Positions 56,876 through 64,000 of a DNA stretch of 64,000 bases are shown here, piece by piece. The notes under the pieces were generated by a model, which was not told where the DNA came from, made no database searches, and saw only the letters and a program-made list of their open reading frames with translations. The stretch is from JAJXZP01 sp963787185. GTDB lineage: Bacteria; Spirochaetota; Spirochaetia; Treponematales; Rectinemataceae. The stretch is from the NCBI GenBank assembly GCA_963787185.1, contig CAWBCC010000010.1, positions 124,001 through 188,000 of the forward strand. Reading direction: 5' to 3'. Position numbers and translations under genes: made by a program. Every line of letters begins with the position of its first letter. Position 1 is the first letter of the stretch.

Positions 56876-59224
56876 TCATTCACCCAGGGCTATCGATATC
56901 ACCTCCTCCATCCGCTCGACGGGATGGAAGGTGATGCCCTTCTTCACGTGCTCGGGAATGTCGTCGAGGTCCTTTTCGTTGCCTTTAGGGATGATGATGT
57001 CGCGGATCTTGTTGCGCTTGGCGGCGACGGTCTTCTCGCGCAGGCCGCCGATGGGAAGGACCTGACCCGTCAGGGAAAGCTCGCCCGTCATGGCGAGCCT
57101 GTCCTTGATCCTGCGGTCGAGCACCAGGGAGAGCAGGGCCGTGGCCATGGTGACGCCCGCCGATGGACCGTCCTTGGGCGTCGCGCCCTCGGGGATGTGG
57201 AGGTGGATCTGCCTTCCCTCGAAGTACTCGGCGCCGACGCCGTAGCGGTCGGCTGCGGCGTGCCGCACGTAGGTGTAGGCTATGCCGGCCGACTCCTGCA
57301 TGACGCTGCCCATCTGGCCGGTCAGCTTGAAGCCCTCCTTGCCCGGATTCGCCACCGCCTCGATGATGAGGGTGTCCCCTCCCATGCTCGTCCACGCGAG
57401 GCCCACGCTCATGCCGGGCCGTGTCGCGCGCTTCATGTCGTCGTCGCGGAAGAAGGGCTTACCCAGGTGCTTCTGCACCGCGGCCTTGTCTATGGAGAAC
57501 TTGTCGCCCTCCCTGCCCTCCATGATCATCGCCTTGGCTATCTTGCGATGTATCTTGTCCAGGTACTTTTCGTAGTTGCGCACTCCGGCCTCGCGGGCGT
57601 AGGCCTCGGCTATGAAGATGAGGGCGTCGCGGGTGTAGCGCACGACGCCTTTCTTGATGCCGTTTTTCTCGAGCGACTTGGGGATGAGGTAATGCTTGGC
57701 TATCTCGAGCTTCTCCGAGTCGACATAGCCCGGCAGCTGGATTATCTCCATGCGGTCGATCAGGGGCGCCGGAATGGTATCGAGGGTGTTGGCCGTGCAG
57801 ATGAAGAAGACGTGGGAGAGATCGAAGGGCAGATCGAGGTAGTGGTCGCGGAAGCTGAAGTTCTGCTCCGGGTCGAGGGTCTCGAGCAGGGCGCTCGAGG
57901 GATCGCCCTGGTACGACACGCCCATCTTGTCTATCTCGTCGATCATGAACACCGGGTCTCGGCTCTTGGTTATCTTGAGCCCCTGGACGATCTTGCCGGG
58001 AAGGGCGCCGACGTAGGTGCGGCGGTGTCCCTTTATCTCGGCCTCGTCGCGCATGCCGCCGACCGAAAAGCGGAAGAATTCCTTGCCGAGCGCACGGGCT
58101 ATGGACTTGCCCACGCTCGTCTTGCCGACGCCGGGCGGGCCCACGAGACAGACGATCGAGCCCTTGGCGTCCTTCTTGAGCTTTCGCACCGCCAGATACT
58201 CGACGATGCGGTCCTTGACATCCTTGAGCCCGTAGTGGTCGTTTTCGAGGATGTCCTGGGCCTTCTTGAGATCGAAGTCGCCCGAAACCGCGACCTTCCA
58301 GGGCAGATTGCAGACCAGATCCAGCCAATTGCGGGTGACCATGAACTCGCTGGAATTGGGGTCCATCAGGTTGAACTTCTCGAGCTCCTGATCGACCTGC
58401 TCCTTGACCTCGCCCTCGAACCCGAAGGCGTCGATCTTCTCCTTGAAGCGCTGGTAATCGGAACCCTTGGCGTCGGTGGGCATGCCCAGCTCGTTCTTGA
58501 TCGCCTTGAGCTCTTCCTTGAGGAAGTAGTCGCGCTGGCTCTTCTCGATCTTTTCGTTGATTTCCTGCTGGACCCGCTTCTGGATCTTCAGAAGCTCCTG
58601 CTCCTTCTTGATGAAGATGAGCACGCGCTCCATGCGCTCGCGGACGTCGGTGGTCTCGAGGATTTTCTGCTGGTCGTTCTTGTCGATGTTGAGGATCGAG
58701 GCGATGAAGTCCGCTATCTTGCCGGGATGATCGATGTTGATCATGTTGAGGCGCATCTCTTCGGAGAAGAGGGGGTTGTTCTCCGATATCTGCTTCATCT
58801 CGCCCAGGAGGGCGCGGGTCAGGGCTTTGATCTCGTCGGTATCGTCGCCCAGCTCGTCGAGATAGCCGACGGCCGCGATGATCGGCGTCTCCTTGGAGAG
58901 GAACTTCTTGATCTTGAAGCGCTTGAGGGTGGAGATGAAGATGTTCGCGCCGCCGTCGGGCAGGTTTATCTTTTTCACGATCTTGGCGGCGGTACCCACG
59001 GCGTGGAGATCGTCGGCCTTGGGCTTTTCGAACTCGTTCTTGATCATGACGAGGCCTACCATCCCGTCCGAAGCGAGGGCTTCGTCCACGACTTTGACGT
59101 CTTCGATGTTGCCGATCATGATCGGCGTGAAGATGCCGGGGAAAATAGGCCTACCCATGAGCGGGATGAGGGGAAGTTTGTTGGGCAGGATCTGTTCGAT
59201 GGGAACTATCTCGTTTTCAGGCAT
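56876..59224 (-). CDS. lon: ATP-dependent protease Lon
   Basis: 782 aa. N-terminal substrate domain, AAA module with GPPGVGKTSVGKSIARALG and the arginine-finger region, and the C-terminal Ser-Lys protease with GPSAGVTMATALLS (Ser) and TGELSLTGQVLPIGGLREK (Lys). Length and order match bacterial LonA. A sigma-70 promoter lies upstream. Confidence 0.96.
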   Translation of the reverse strand: MPENEIVPIEQILPNKLPLIPLMGRPIFPGIFTPIMIGNIEDVKVVDEALASDGMVGLVMIKNEFEKPKADDLHAVGTAAKIVKKINLPDGGANIFISTLKRFKIKKFLSKETPIIAAVGYLDELGDDTDEIKALTRALLGEMKQISENNPLFSEEMRLNMINIDHPGKIADFIASILNIDKNDQQKILETTDVRERMERVLIFIKKEQELLKIQKRVQQEINEKIEKSQRDYFLKEELKAIKNELGMPTDAKGSDYQRFKEKIDAFGFEGEVKEQVDQELEKFNLMDPNSSEFMVTRNWLDLVCNLPWKVAVSGDFDLKKAQDILENDHYGLKDVKDRIVEYLAVRKLKKDAKGSIVCLVGPPGVGKTSVGKSIARALGKEFFRFSVGGMRDEAEIKGHRRTYVGALPGKIVQGLKITKSRDPVFMIDEIDKMGVSYQGDPSSALLETLDPEQNFSFRDHYLDLPFDLSHVFFICTANTLDTIPAPLIDRMEIIQLPGYVDSEKLEIAKHYLIPKSLEKNGIKKGVVRYTRDALIFIAEAYAREAGVRNYEKYLDKIHRKIAKAMIMEGREGDKFSIDKAAVQKHLGKPFFRDDDMKRATRPGMSVGLAWTSMGGDTLIIEAVANPGKEGFKLTGQMGSVMQESAGIAYTYVRHAAADRYGVGAEYFEGRQIHLHIPEGATPKDGPSAGVTMATALLSLVLDRRIKDRLAMTGELSLTGQVLPIGGLREKTVAAKRNKIRDIIIPKGNEKDLDDIPEHVKKGITFHPVERMEEVISIALGE

Positions 59225-59257
59225 GACGCGGTCCTCCCTTTGATGGTTTCGACCTCA

Positions 59258-59286
59258 AAAGTAAGACTTTCAACCCCGTTTGGCAA
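59258..59286 (-). promoter_or_regulatory. lon promoter
   Basis: Minus strand TTGCCA (59281-59286), 17-bp spacer, TACTTT (59258-59263); leader about 27 bases, AGGGAGG Shine-Dalgarno before ATG 59224. A TTGAAA inside the spacer resembles a heat-shock -35 but no matching -10 is seen. Confidence 0.65.
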
Positions 59287-59376
59287 GCTTTTGCCGGAGT
59301 TTCGGATGGTTCTGCCCGAAACGAAATACTTTTGCGCTCTGCCGGCGGCTTGGTCGGATAAAGGGGCGCTTCCGCC

Positions 59377-60336
59377 CTATTCCGTCACCAGGGATAGGGC
59401 CCGGCAGAGTCGGGCCTGGTCTACGCCGAGGCCGGGCACGGCGAGCACCTCCTCCGCTATCCGATTGCCGAGCCTGAGGCAGCGCTCGGGCGGCAGGCCC
59501 CGATCCCGGGCGGCGAGAAAACCGGCCGCGAAGGCGTCGCCCGCCCCGGTCTGGTCCACCGGCCACAGCTCGCGCACGGGACTGTCGATGATATCGCCGC
59601 AGCGGGCCCATACCGCGCCCCGCTCCGCGCGCTTTATGACGATCTCGATGTCCTCGCCGGAGAGCAGCTCGAGCCCCTCCCTGAGGGGGAGATCGACAAG
59701 GGCCGTGAACTCGTCCTCGTTCGCGAATACGAGATCGACGGACCTGGAGAGCAGCTCGAGCAGAAACTCCCGATCTGCGCGCACGAGGTTCTGGCTGCCC
59801 AGGTCCAGGGCCACGGTCATGCCTGCGGCCTCGGCGCGGGCAAGGCAGTCCATGAAAAAGCGCCGATCCCCGATCAGGAAGCCGTCGAGGTAGAGCAGAG
59901 CCCCCGAACGGAAAGCCGCCTCCGGAATCTCTGCGAGGACAAGATCGAGGGCCGCGCCCGGCGCGACCAGGAGAGTCCGCCCCCCGTCGGGGCGAATGAG
60001 GGAGCAGTAGAGGCCCGTGGGAGAGCCCGACAGGGCCAGGAAACAGTCCACGCCCGATCCGGCTATGTCTTCCCGATAACGCGAGCCGAAATCGTCCTCG
60101 CCGACGCAGCCTACGAATGCGGCCCGGAGCCCCAGGAGCGAGGCCGCGCGCATCGTATTGGCAGCCCCGCCGCCCGCCGAGACCACGGTGTCGCCGAGGG
60201 CCTCGACGATCTTGCCGAGCCTTTCCCGATTCATGTGGACGACAGCGTTGTTGTGGAAACCTAGGGAAGGAGCCAGATCCTCGTCGACGAAGGCAATGAC
60301 ATCCATGAGGGCGTTGCCGATGCCGACAAGTTCCAT
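59377..60336 (-). CDS. PfkB-family carbohydrate/nucleoside kinase
   Basis: 319 aa from ATG 60336 (MELVGIGNALMD). PfkB signatures: GGGAANTMRAASLLGL near residue 55, GDRRFFMDC, and the catalytic DQTGAGDAFAAGFLA with its Asp near residue 270. Could phosphorylate adenosine, ribose or a hexose; the N terminus resembles adenosine kinases. A short G+C hairpin follows the stop (59363-59377). Leaderless promoter upstream. Confidence 0.9.
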   Translation of the reverse strand: MELVGIGNALMDVIAFVDEDLAPSLGFHNNAVVHMNRERLGKIVEALGDTVVSAGGGAANTMRAASLLGLRAAFVGCVGEDDFGSRYREDIAGSGVDCFLALSGSPTGLYCSLIRPDGGRTLLVAPGAALDLVLAEIPEAAFRSGALLYLDGFLIGDRRFFMDCLARAEAAGMTVALDLGSQNLVRADREFLLELLSRSVDLVFANEDEFTALVDLPLREGLELLSGEDIEIVIKRAERGAVWARCGDIIDSPVRELWPVDQTGAGDAFAAGFLAARDRGLPPERCLRLGNRIAEEVLAVPGLGVDQARLCRALSLVTE

Positions 60337-60341
60337 GCCAA

Positions 60342-60370
60342 ATAGTATCACGCCTCCGGGTCCGGCACAA
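60342..60370 (-). promoter_or_regulatory. leaderless promoter of the PfkB-type gene
   Basis: Minus strand TTGTGC (60365-60370), 17-bp spacer, TACTAT (60342-60347), five bases to ATG 60336. No Shine-Dalgarno. Confidence 0.6.
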
Positions 60371-60411
60371 GCCGAGAAACCCTTCGGCCCTGCCCGCTCC
60401 ACTCTGTCCCC

Positions 60412-60440
60412 TTGACCCGCCTTCGGGACGCGTGTTAGTT
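60412..60440 (+). promoter_or_regulatory. tRNA-Val promoter
   Basis: TTGACC 60412-60417, 17-bp spacer, TTAGTT 60435-60440; transcription should start about 20 bases before the tRNA. Confidence 0.55.
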
Positions 60441-60468
60441 TCCCGCAGGTTATGCAACCTTGATCGCA

Positions 60469-60542
60469 GGGCGCTTGGCTCAGCTGGTCAGAGCGCCTGG
60501 TTTACACCCAGGATGTCGGGGGTTCAAATCCCTCAGCGCCCA
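60469..60542 (+). tRNA. tRNA-Val (TAC)
   Basis: Acceptor GGGCGCT/AGCGCCC, anticodon stem CCTGG/CCAGG with loop TTTACAC, T arm with GGTTCAAATCC. Discriminator A, CCA not encoded. Followed by a GNRA-loop hairpin and by a repeat that copies its 3' end. Confidence 0.94.
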
Positions 60543-60548
60543 CATTGC

Positions 60549-60568
60549 GGGCCGCCGAAAGGCGGCCC
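60549..60568 (+). terminator. hairpin terminator of tRNA-Val
   Basis: GGGCCGCC (60549-60556), GAAA loop, GGCGGCCC (60561-60568), then GATCTTATT. Perfect 8-bp stem; the T stretch is short. Confidence 0.6.
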
Positions 60569-60578
60569 GATCTTATTG

Positions 60579-60721
60579 GGGCGCTGAGGGATTTGAAGGG
60601 TCGACGCGCCGAGCGATAGCGAGGTGAGCGAGCCAGGATGGCGAGTGCGAGCGTCGACCCCGGCCCGAAGCGAGCGGACAGGAAGTCCGCGACGCGCAGG
60701 GCAAATCCCTCAGCGCCCACA
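60579..60721 (+). repeat. tRNA-end-capped repeat at tRNA-Val
   Basis: Starts with a 19-base exact inverted copy of the tRNA-Val T-arm/acceptor 3' end (60579-60597) and ends with a 20-base direct copy of it (60702-60721, same as 60525-60544). Inside, GGGTCGACGC (60598-60607) and GCGTCGACCC (60651-60660) form a second perfect inverted repeat; motifs ATTTGAA, CCAGGATGGCGA and GACAGGAAGTC...CAGGGCAAATC recur in the tRNA-Pro repeat. No coding potential. Confidence 0.75.
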
Positions 60722-60761
60722 CGGTATCGGCGGTCGCCGTCTATCTTGACCGTCTATGAAG

Positions 60762-60791
60762 TTCGGCGGATCCATTGCTGAATCCGCCGAA
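60762..60791. repeat. 10-bp perfect inverted repeat after the tRNA-Val region
   Basis: TTCGGCGGAT (60762-60771) and its complement (60782-60791) around a 10-base loop, just before the phosphoesterase stop on the minus strand. A T-rich stretch precedes, not follows, the hairpin on that strand, so it is not a clear terminator. Confidence 0.5.
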
Positions 60792-60799
60792 AAAGCACG

Positions 60800-63196
60800 T
60801 TACTTTGAGGTTACGGTGAAATTATTATGGAATACGTTGTTGTAGACGCTGATTTCGTTGGTGTACGCAGTCGCCGAGATGTTTTTCGAATCGGATATCG
60901 TGATTTCATCATTGTCATACGCGTCCCAATTGGTCGGCGCGGAGCCAACGCTATAGCTAAGAACCGCTTTCCCAGCAGTGTCGAGAATTACCGCGACCGG
61001 CACCGCGCCGATACTTTGCCCGTCGTATGCGAGGATACCCGTTTGGTCGATAGCGCCGCGCGAAAAAGTCACATAAATGGTACTCCCTCCATCGGCAGGC
61101 TTACCCTCAGCATCCGTAGCCGTGATAGTCAGGTTATAAGTCTTTCCTGACTCCGTGCCGTTGATAGTCTGATTAACCAGTGTTCCGAGAATTGCGGGCG
61201 ATCTTTCCAAGGTCGGAGCACTGACGGTCAAGCCGCTGGACTTCGCCGTATCGCCGTTGGCAAGTACAAACTTTGTCACTGCGTTAGCGCTTGGGTTCCT
61301 ATTCTCACCGATCGATTGCATTGTCGTATCGTTTGTGCCGTTCGGTTTTAGTAGAATTGTGTTTGACGCGTACTCAACCACCTCAACGCCTAGAGCTTTC
61401 GATAAGTTGGCTATTGGGAGACAGACGGCACCGCCATGAGTCAGGATTGGGGAGCCCAGCTTGACTCGTTGCCGGTCAATTGATGCGGAGTCCCCGTGGG
61501 ATGGAATTTCAACGAGGTGAACTCCGTACATGAACCAGGTACTGTCCCCATTTTGATGGGGTTGGACATCCAGGCATTGCACAAAGTCACGAACCGCCAT
61601 GTAGAGCTGCCCGTCTCGTTTGAATGGAGTGATTTGAGCTACCGGTTCGCCCGAAGCCGGGTCGAGGAACACCGGAGGATTGTAGTAGCCCGGGCTAAAG
61701 TCGAACATGTCGTTCAGAGAACCCGCTTCGACGTCAAAGGAGCCGTTGCCGATGCGTCCGAGACTCCAGTTGTCCTCAACGAAGCGGACCACGGAGGATT
61801 GATCCGCAATAGTATTGATGACAGCATTATGTTTTGCGTAGGGCGAAACCAGAATCATCGGAAATCGAGGTCCGTAGCCCAAACGATCTTCTTGGCTGTC
61901 AAGCGGCGATTTAGTCCCTGCGCTATTTCCCTCCAGAACATCGAGATTGGGATCGTTTGACTGATTCACGATGGGGGGCATGACGTGGTCATACCAGCCG
62001 TCGGAGTCATCATACGTGACGAAAATGGCCGTGTTTTTCCAGCTTGACAAAGTTTCCAATTTATTTATGGTCTGAACGAGCCACGTTTGTTCGTCCAAGG
62101 GATCGGAATATTCCGGGTGGCCGTCTTGATAGGCAGGGGCTTTCAGAAATGAGTAGTTTGGCAGATTCCCGGCTTCTGCGGCCGCCCAAAAATCGGCGAT
62201 GTCATATTGATGATTCGCTTGATCGCTGTGGCCAATCATCGCAACCGACGACGGTTTCTCATGTGTCACGTTGGAAGTGGCTCCGTAATATTGGAATGGT
62301 TCATGGTGGGGAATGTAATCGGTAACTTGTTCCCCGGCGATGTTTGCATGTTTGGCCGTGGGATCGTCATATCCACCAAAGAAACATCCCCACGTTAGGC
62401 CTTTTGCGTTCAATAAATCGCCGATATTTGTACCTGCCATGGAAGCGGTGACACCCTTGGAAGCTGCATCGTAATAAGGGTCGATATCACCATATAGCGT
62501 ACCTGAATCGCTAATCGCTTTCTTTGGAAATGCGCTGTCTCCGGGTTGTATTCTTTGTCCGTTCTGTGCCTTGTTTGCGGTATAGGCAGCGGCGCCGTTG
62601 TCGTTGCCGGAAATTACGTTGATCGCTCCTGGAGTGGAAGGGCCCAAATTTGAACCGAAGAAATTGTCGTTCATGGCGAAGTGCTGGGCATAATACCAAA
62701 ACGCGGTTACCGTGTTTCCGTCGTAATAATCCAAGACTTCCGCATCGCCATGTCCATCATTTTCGACAAATTTGTCCATCAGCCCGCCGTCGAACGATTT
62801 CTGTTCGGAAACATAGCCGTGATCAAAATCTTTGGTGTGGGCCTCGGAGCGGTCCAAACGCAGCGGATTTGCCGAGTTGGGATTGTTGGTCAATAATGCA
62901 GCAGTCAATCCATTAACCGTTGGAGTGCCCAGAGCTGCATAGAATGGCGGTTCGCCTTCGGGGTTCTTGGCATAGGGATATGTGCCGAAATAGTGATCAA
63001 ACGATTCATTCTCTTGAAAAATGACGATAACGTATTTGATTGGAGTACTCGGCTCGGGTGCCGCCGAGCGGTTCGTGGATGACAAAGATGCCTGTGCAAA
63101 TGAGGTCAGCGCGCCAACCGCCGTCAGCAACACAGCAAGCACGGCAGCTTTTGCGAGAAAAACCAGGGGCTTTCTTGATCTTGGCTGATCTTTCAT
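60800..63196 (-). CDS. secreted phosphoesterase (phospholipase C/acid phosphatase family) with a C-terminal adhesion-like tail
   Basis: 798 aa from ATG 63196 with AGGAGG eight bases upstream. Signal peptide (KPLVFLAKAAVLAVLLTAVGALTSFAQA). Phosphoesterase (PF04185-type) core: IFQENESFDHYFGTYPYA, NFFGSNLGPSTPGAI, FVTYDDSDGWYDHVMPP, and YGPRFPMILVSPYAKHN. Residues about 520-620 resemble a copper-amine-oxidase-N-like beta repeat (PFKRDGQLYMAVRDFVQ, LTHGGAVCLPIANLSKALG), and the last 180 an Ig-like beta domain. Base composition is clearly lower in GC than the surrounding genes, and it sits beside a tRNA gene: likely acquired. Confidence 0.85.
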   Translation of the reverse strand: MKDQPRSRKPLVFLAKAAVLAVLLTAVGALTSFAQASLSSTNRSAAPEPSTPIKYVIVIFQENESFDHYFGTYPYAKNPEGEPPFYAALGTPTVNGLTAALLTNNPNSANPLRLDRSEAHTKDFDHGYVSEQKSFDGGLMDKFVENDGHGDAEVLDYYDGNTVTAFWYYAQHFAMNDNFFGSNLGPSTPGAINVISGNDNGAAAYTANKAQNGQRIQPGDSAFPKKAISDSGTLYGDIDPYYDAASKGVTASMAGTNIGDLLNAKGLTWGCFFGGYDDPTAKHANIAGEQVTDYIPHHEPFQYYGATSNVTHEKPSSVAMIGHSDQANHQYDIADFWAAAEAGNLPNYSFLKAPAYQDGHPEYSDPLDEQTWLVQTINKLETLSSWKNTAIFVTYDDSDGWYDHVMPPIVNQSNDPNLDVLEGNSAGTKSPLDSQEDRLGYGPRFPMILVSPYAKHNAVINTIADQSSVVRFVEDNWSLGRIGNGSFDVEAGSLNDMFDFSPGYYNPPVFLDPASGEPVAQITPFKRDGQLYMAVRDFVQCLDVQPHQNGDSTWFMYGVHLVEIPSHGDSASIDRQRVKLGSPILTHGGAVCLPIANLSKALGVEVVEYASNTILLKPNGTNDTTMQSIGENRNPSANAVTKFVLANGDTAKSSGLTVSAPTLERSPAILGTLVNQTINGTESGKTYNLTITATDAEGKPADGGSTIYVTFSRGAIDQTGILAYDGQSIGAVPVAVILDTAGKAVLSYSVGSAPTNWDAYDNDEITISDSKNISATAYTNEISVYNNVFHNNFTVTSK

Positions 63197-63513
63197 ACTT
63201 ATATCCTCCTCCGCATGTATGCAATAGATAGGATAGGTGCTGAATGTTCGTTTACTGTTAAAGCCTCTTTCAAAAACAGTGTGAGATTTGAATATCGAGG
63301 TGAACAAAGTGTCCGTTTTTATGACGACCCCAATTATACCATGCTCCGCTCAGTATTCGCCCGGGCGTCGAGGCGCGTAAGACATCCGGATTGGTCAACT
63401 TCTCGATGACATAGGTCCCATGCTCTTCGCAGAATCGGTCCGTCTTGACGTGATCCTCCCCTCTGCGCAAGCCGGCCGTGTCTAGGCCGATTGAGAGTGA
63501 ACCGAGCCTGCGC
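63197..63513. other. intergenic region of about 320 bp
   Basis: Between the phosphoesterase start and the end of the ABC permease gene. A minus-strand frame (63270-63470) reads a Cys/His-containing segment (RFCEEHGTYVIEKLTNPDVL) that may be a gene fragment, but no family is recognised. No supported gene. Confidence 0.4.
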
Positions 63514-64000
63514 CTACTTGACTATGAAGTCCCTTCCGCCCTTCTCCGAGTTGAGGTATACGGCGAAGATCGTGAAGGCCCCGAAGACGATCTGCTGCCA
63601 ATAAGGATCGACTGCCACCGTATTGAGTCCGTTCTGGATGATCACGACGAGGAGGGCGCCGAGGAGGGTCCGCAGGACGCTCCCCCTACCGCCGGTCAAG
63701 GGCGTGCCGCCTATTACCACCGACGCGATCGCCAAGAGGGTCAACGGATCGCCGATCGTCGCAAGGCTGGTTTTCAGCTCTATCGAATAGAAGGCGCCCG
63801 CGAGCGCGCTCCCCACTCCGGACAGGACGAAGGCCCAGAACTTCGTCGAGTTAACCTTGAGGCCGAACATTCGCGCGCCTCGCTCATTGGCGCCCACGGC
63901 GAAGATCGCCCGGCCCAAAGCCGTCTTCGATTGGATGAAGTAGTACAGGCCGAACACGATGATGGAGAGAAGAAACAGGAGGGGCACGATGCCGATTGAC
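63514..64000 (-). CDS. sugar-type ABC transporter permease (RbsC-like), 3' part
   Basis: At least 157 aa; the frame is open through the window edge, so the GTG at 63987 is internal and the 5' end is missing. BPD_transp_2 family: TALGRAIFAVGANERGARMFGLKV is the conserved cytoplasmic loop, IGDPLTLLAIASVVIGGTPLTGGRGSVLRTLLGALLVV the following membrane region (given here only to name the motif area). Probably one half of a ribose/xylose-type importer; partner genes lie outside the window. Confidence 0.85.
   Translation of the reverse strand, partial: SIGIVPLLFLLSIIVFGLYYFIQSKTALGRAIFAVGANERGARMFGLKVNSTKFWAFVLSGVGSALAGAFYSIELKTSLATIGDPLTLLAIASVVIGGTPLTGGRGSVLRTLLGALLVVIIQNGLNTVAVDPYWQQIVFGAFTIFAVYLNSEKGGRDFIVK

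Noticed and set aside
59264..59286. Heat-shock (sigma-32) promoter for lon
   Set aside because: A TTGAAA is present but no CCCCAT-like -10 at the right distance; the sigma-70 pair fits better.
63270..63470. Small gene on the minus strand between phosphoesterase and permease
   Set aside because: No Shine-Dalgarno, no recognisable domain, and the second half reads as noise; at most a fragment.

Overview
The window looks like a chromosomal segment of a GC-rich spirochaete of the Treponema/Spirochaeta kind. The evidence is the run flagellar cap protein FliD – unknown protein – membrane PilZ protein – TsaE – TsaB – HD-GYP (as I remember it, a Treponema gene order), an ECF vitamin transporter beside type III pantothenate kinase, a Bmp-type nucleoside ABC transporter, and a class III ribonucleotide reductase locus. 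No species can be named from the sequence alone. Most genes have high GC. Three AT-richer patches (about 25.2-27.9 kb, 29.2-30.8 kb and 60.8-63.3 kb) look acquired.

Layout. 0-5.8 kb: flagellar, c-di-GMP and t6A genes on the + strand. 5.8-12.6 kb: acetyltransferase, a secreted YD-repeat protein, DoxX, an EamA transporter, a YjfB-like motility peptide, a chemoreceptor-like membrane protein without output domain, and an intact hicAB pair. 12.7-17.7 kb: tRNA-Met, a methyltransferase, and a minus-strand operon EcfA-EcfA / EcfT / S component / CoaX (putative pantothenate uptake and phosphorylation). 17.7-18.7 kb: a non-coding kilobase holding a large inverted repeat, 22-bp tandem repeats and a duplicated gene tail. 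18.7-24.4 kb: nucleoside ABC transporter plus a PIG-L deacetylase. 24.4-31.5 kb: a mosaic island with a deleted hicAB, an IS3-type and an IS256-type element (the latter flanked by a 29-bp direct repeat and splitting a small gene), an integrase lacking its N-terminal domain, a toxin-antitoxin pair, and repeats ending at tRNA-Pro. 31.6-42.1 kb: EF-G-like GTPase, Lhr-type helicase, and the nrdR-nrdD-redoxin-nrdG locus. 42.3-51.7 kb: small proteins, RNA methyltransferase, and sugar-phosphate genes (Gph, PGM/PMM, exonuclease, M23-like protein, Glk, UDPGP). 51.7-56.6 kb: a minus-strand cluster of amino-acid permease, PP2C, Ser/Thr kinase and glutamine synthetase behind a sigma-54-like promoter. 56.9-60.3 kb: Lon and a PfkB kinase. 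60.4-64 kb: tRNA-Val with a second tRNA-end-capped repeat, a secreted phosphoesterase of foreign composition, and the 3' end of a sugar-type ABC permease.

The observations that best merit follow-up are: (1) repeats next to tRNA-Pro and tRNA-Val whose two ends are inverted and direct copies of the 3' end of the very tRNA they sit beside, with related interiors; (2) a class III RNR whose glycyl-radical tail is on a separate polypeptide fused to a redoxin, with its own Shine-Dalgarno; (3) an IS256-type element with a 29-bp target duplication that can be read precisely because it splits an ORF; (4) about nine promoters whose -10 box lies only 5-8 nt before the start codon, implying widespread leaderless mRNAs; (5) a one-base frameshift at a C7 run in fliD. 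All statements come from reading the sequence; no database search or folding program was run.
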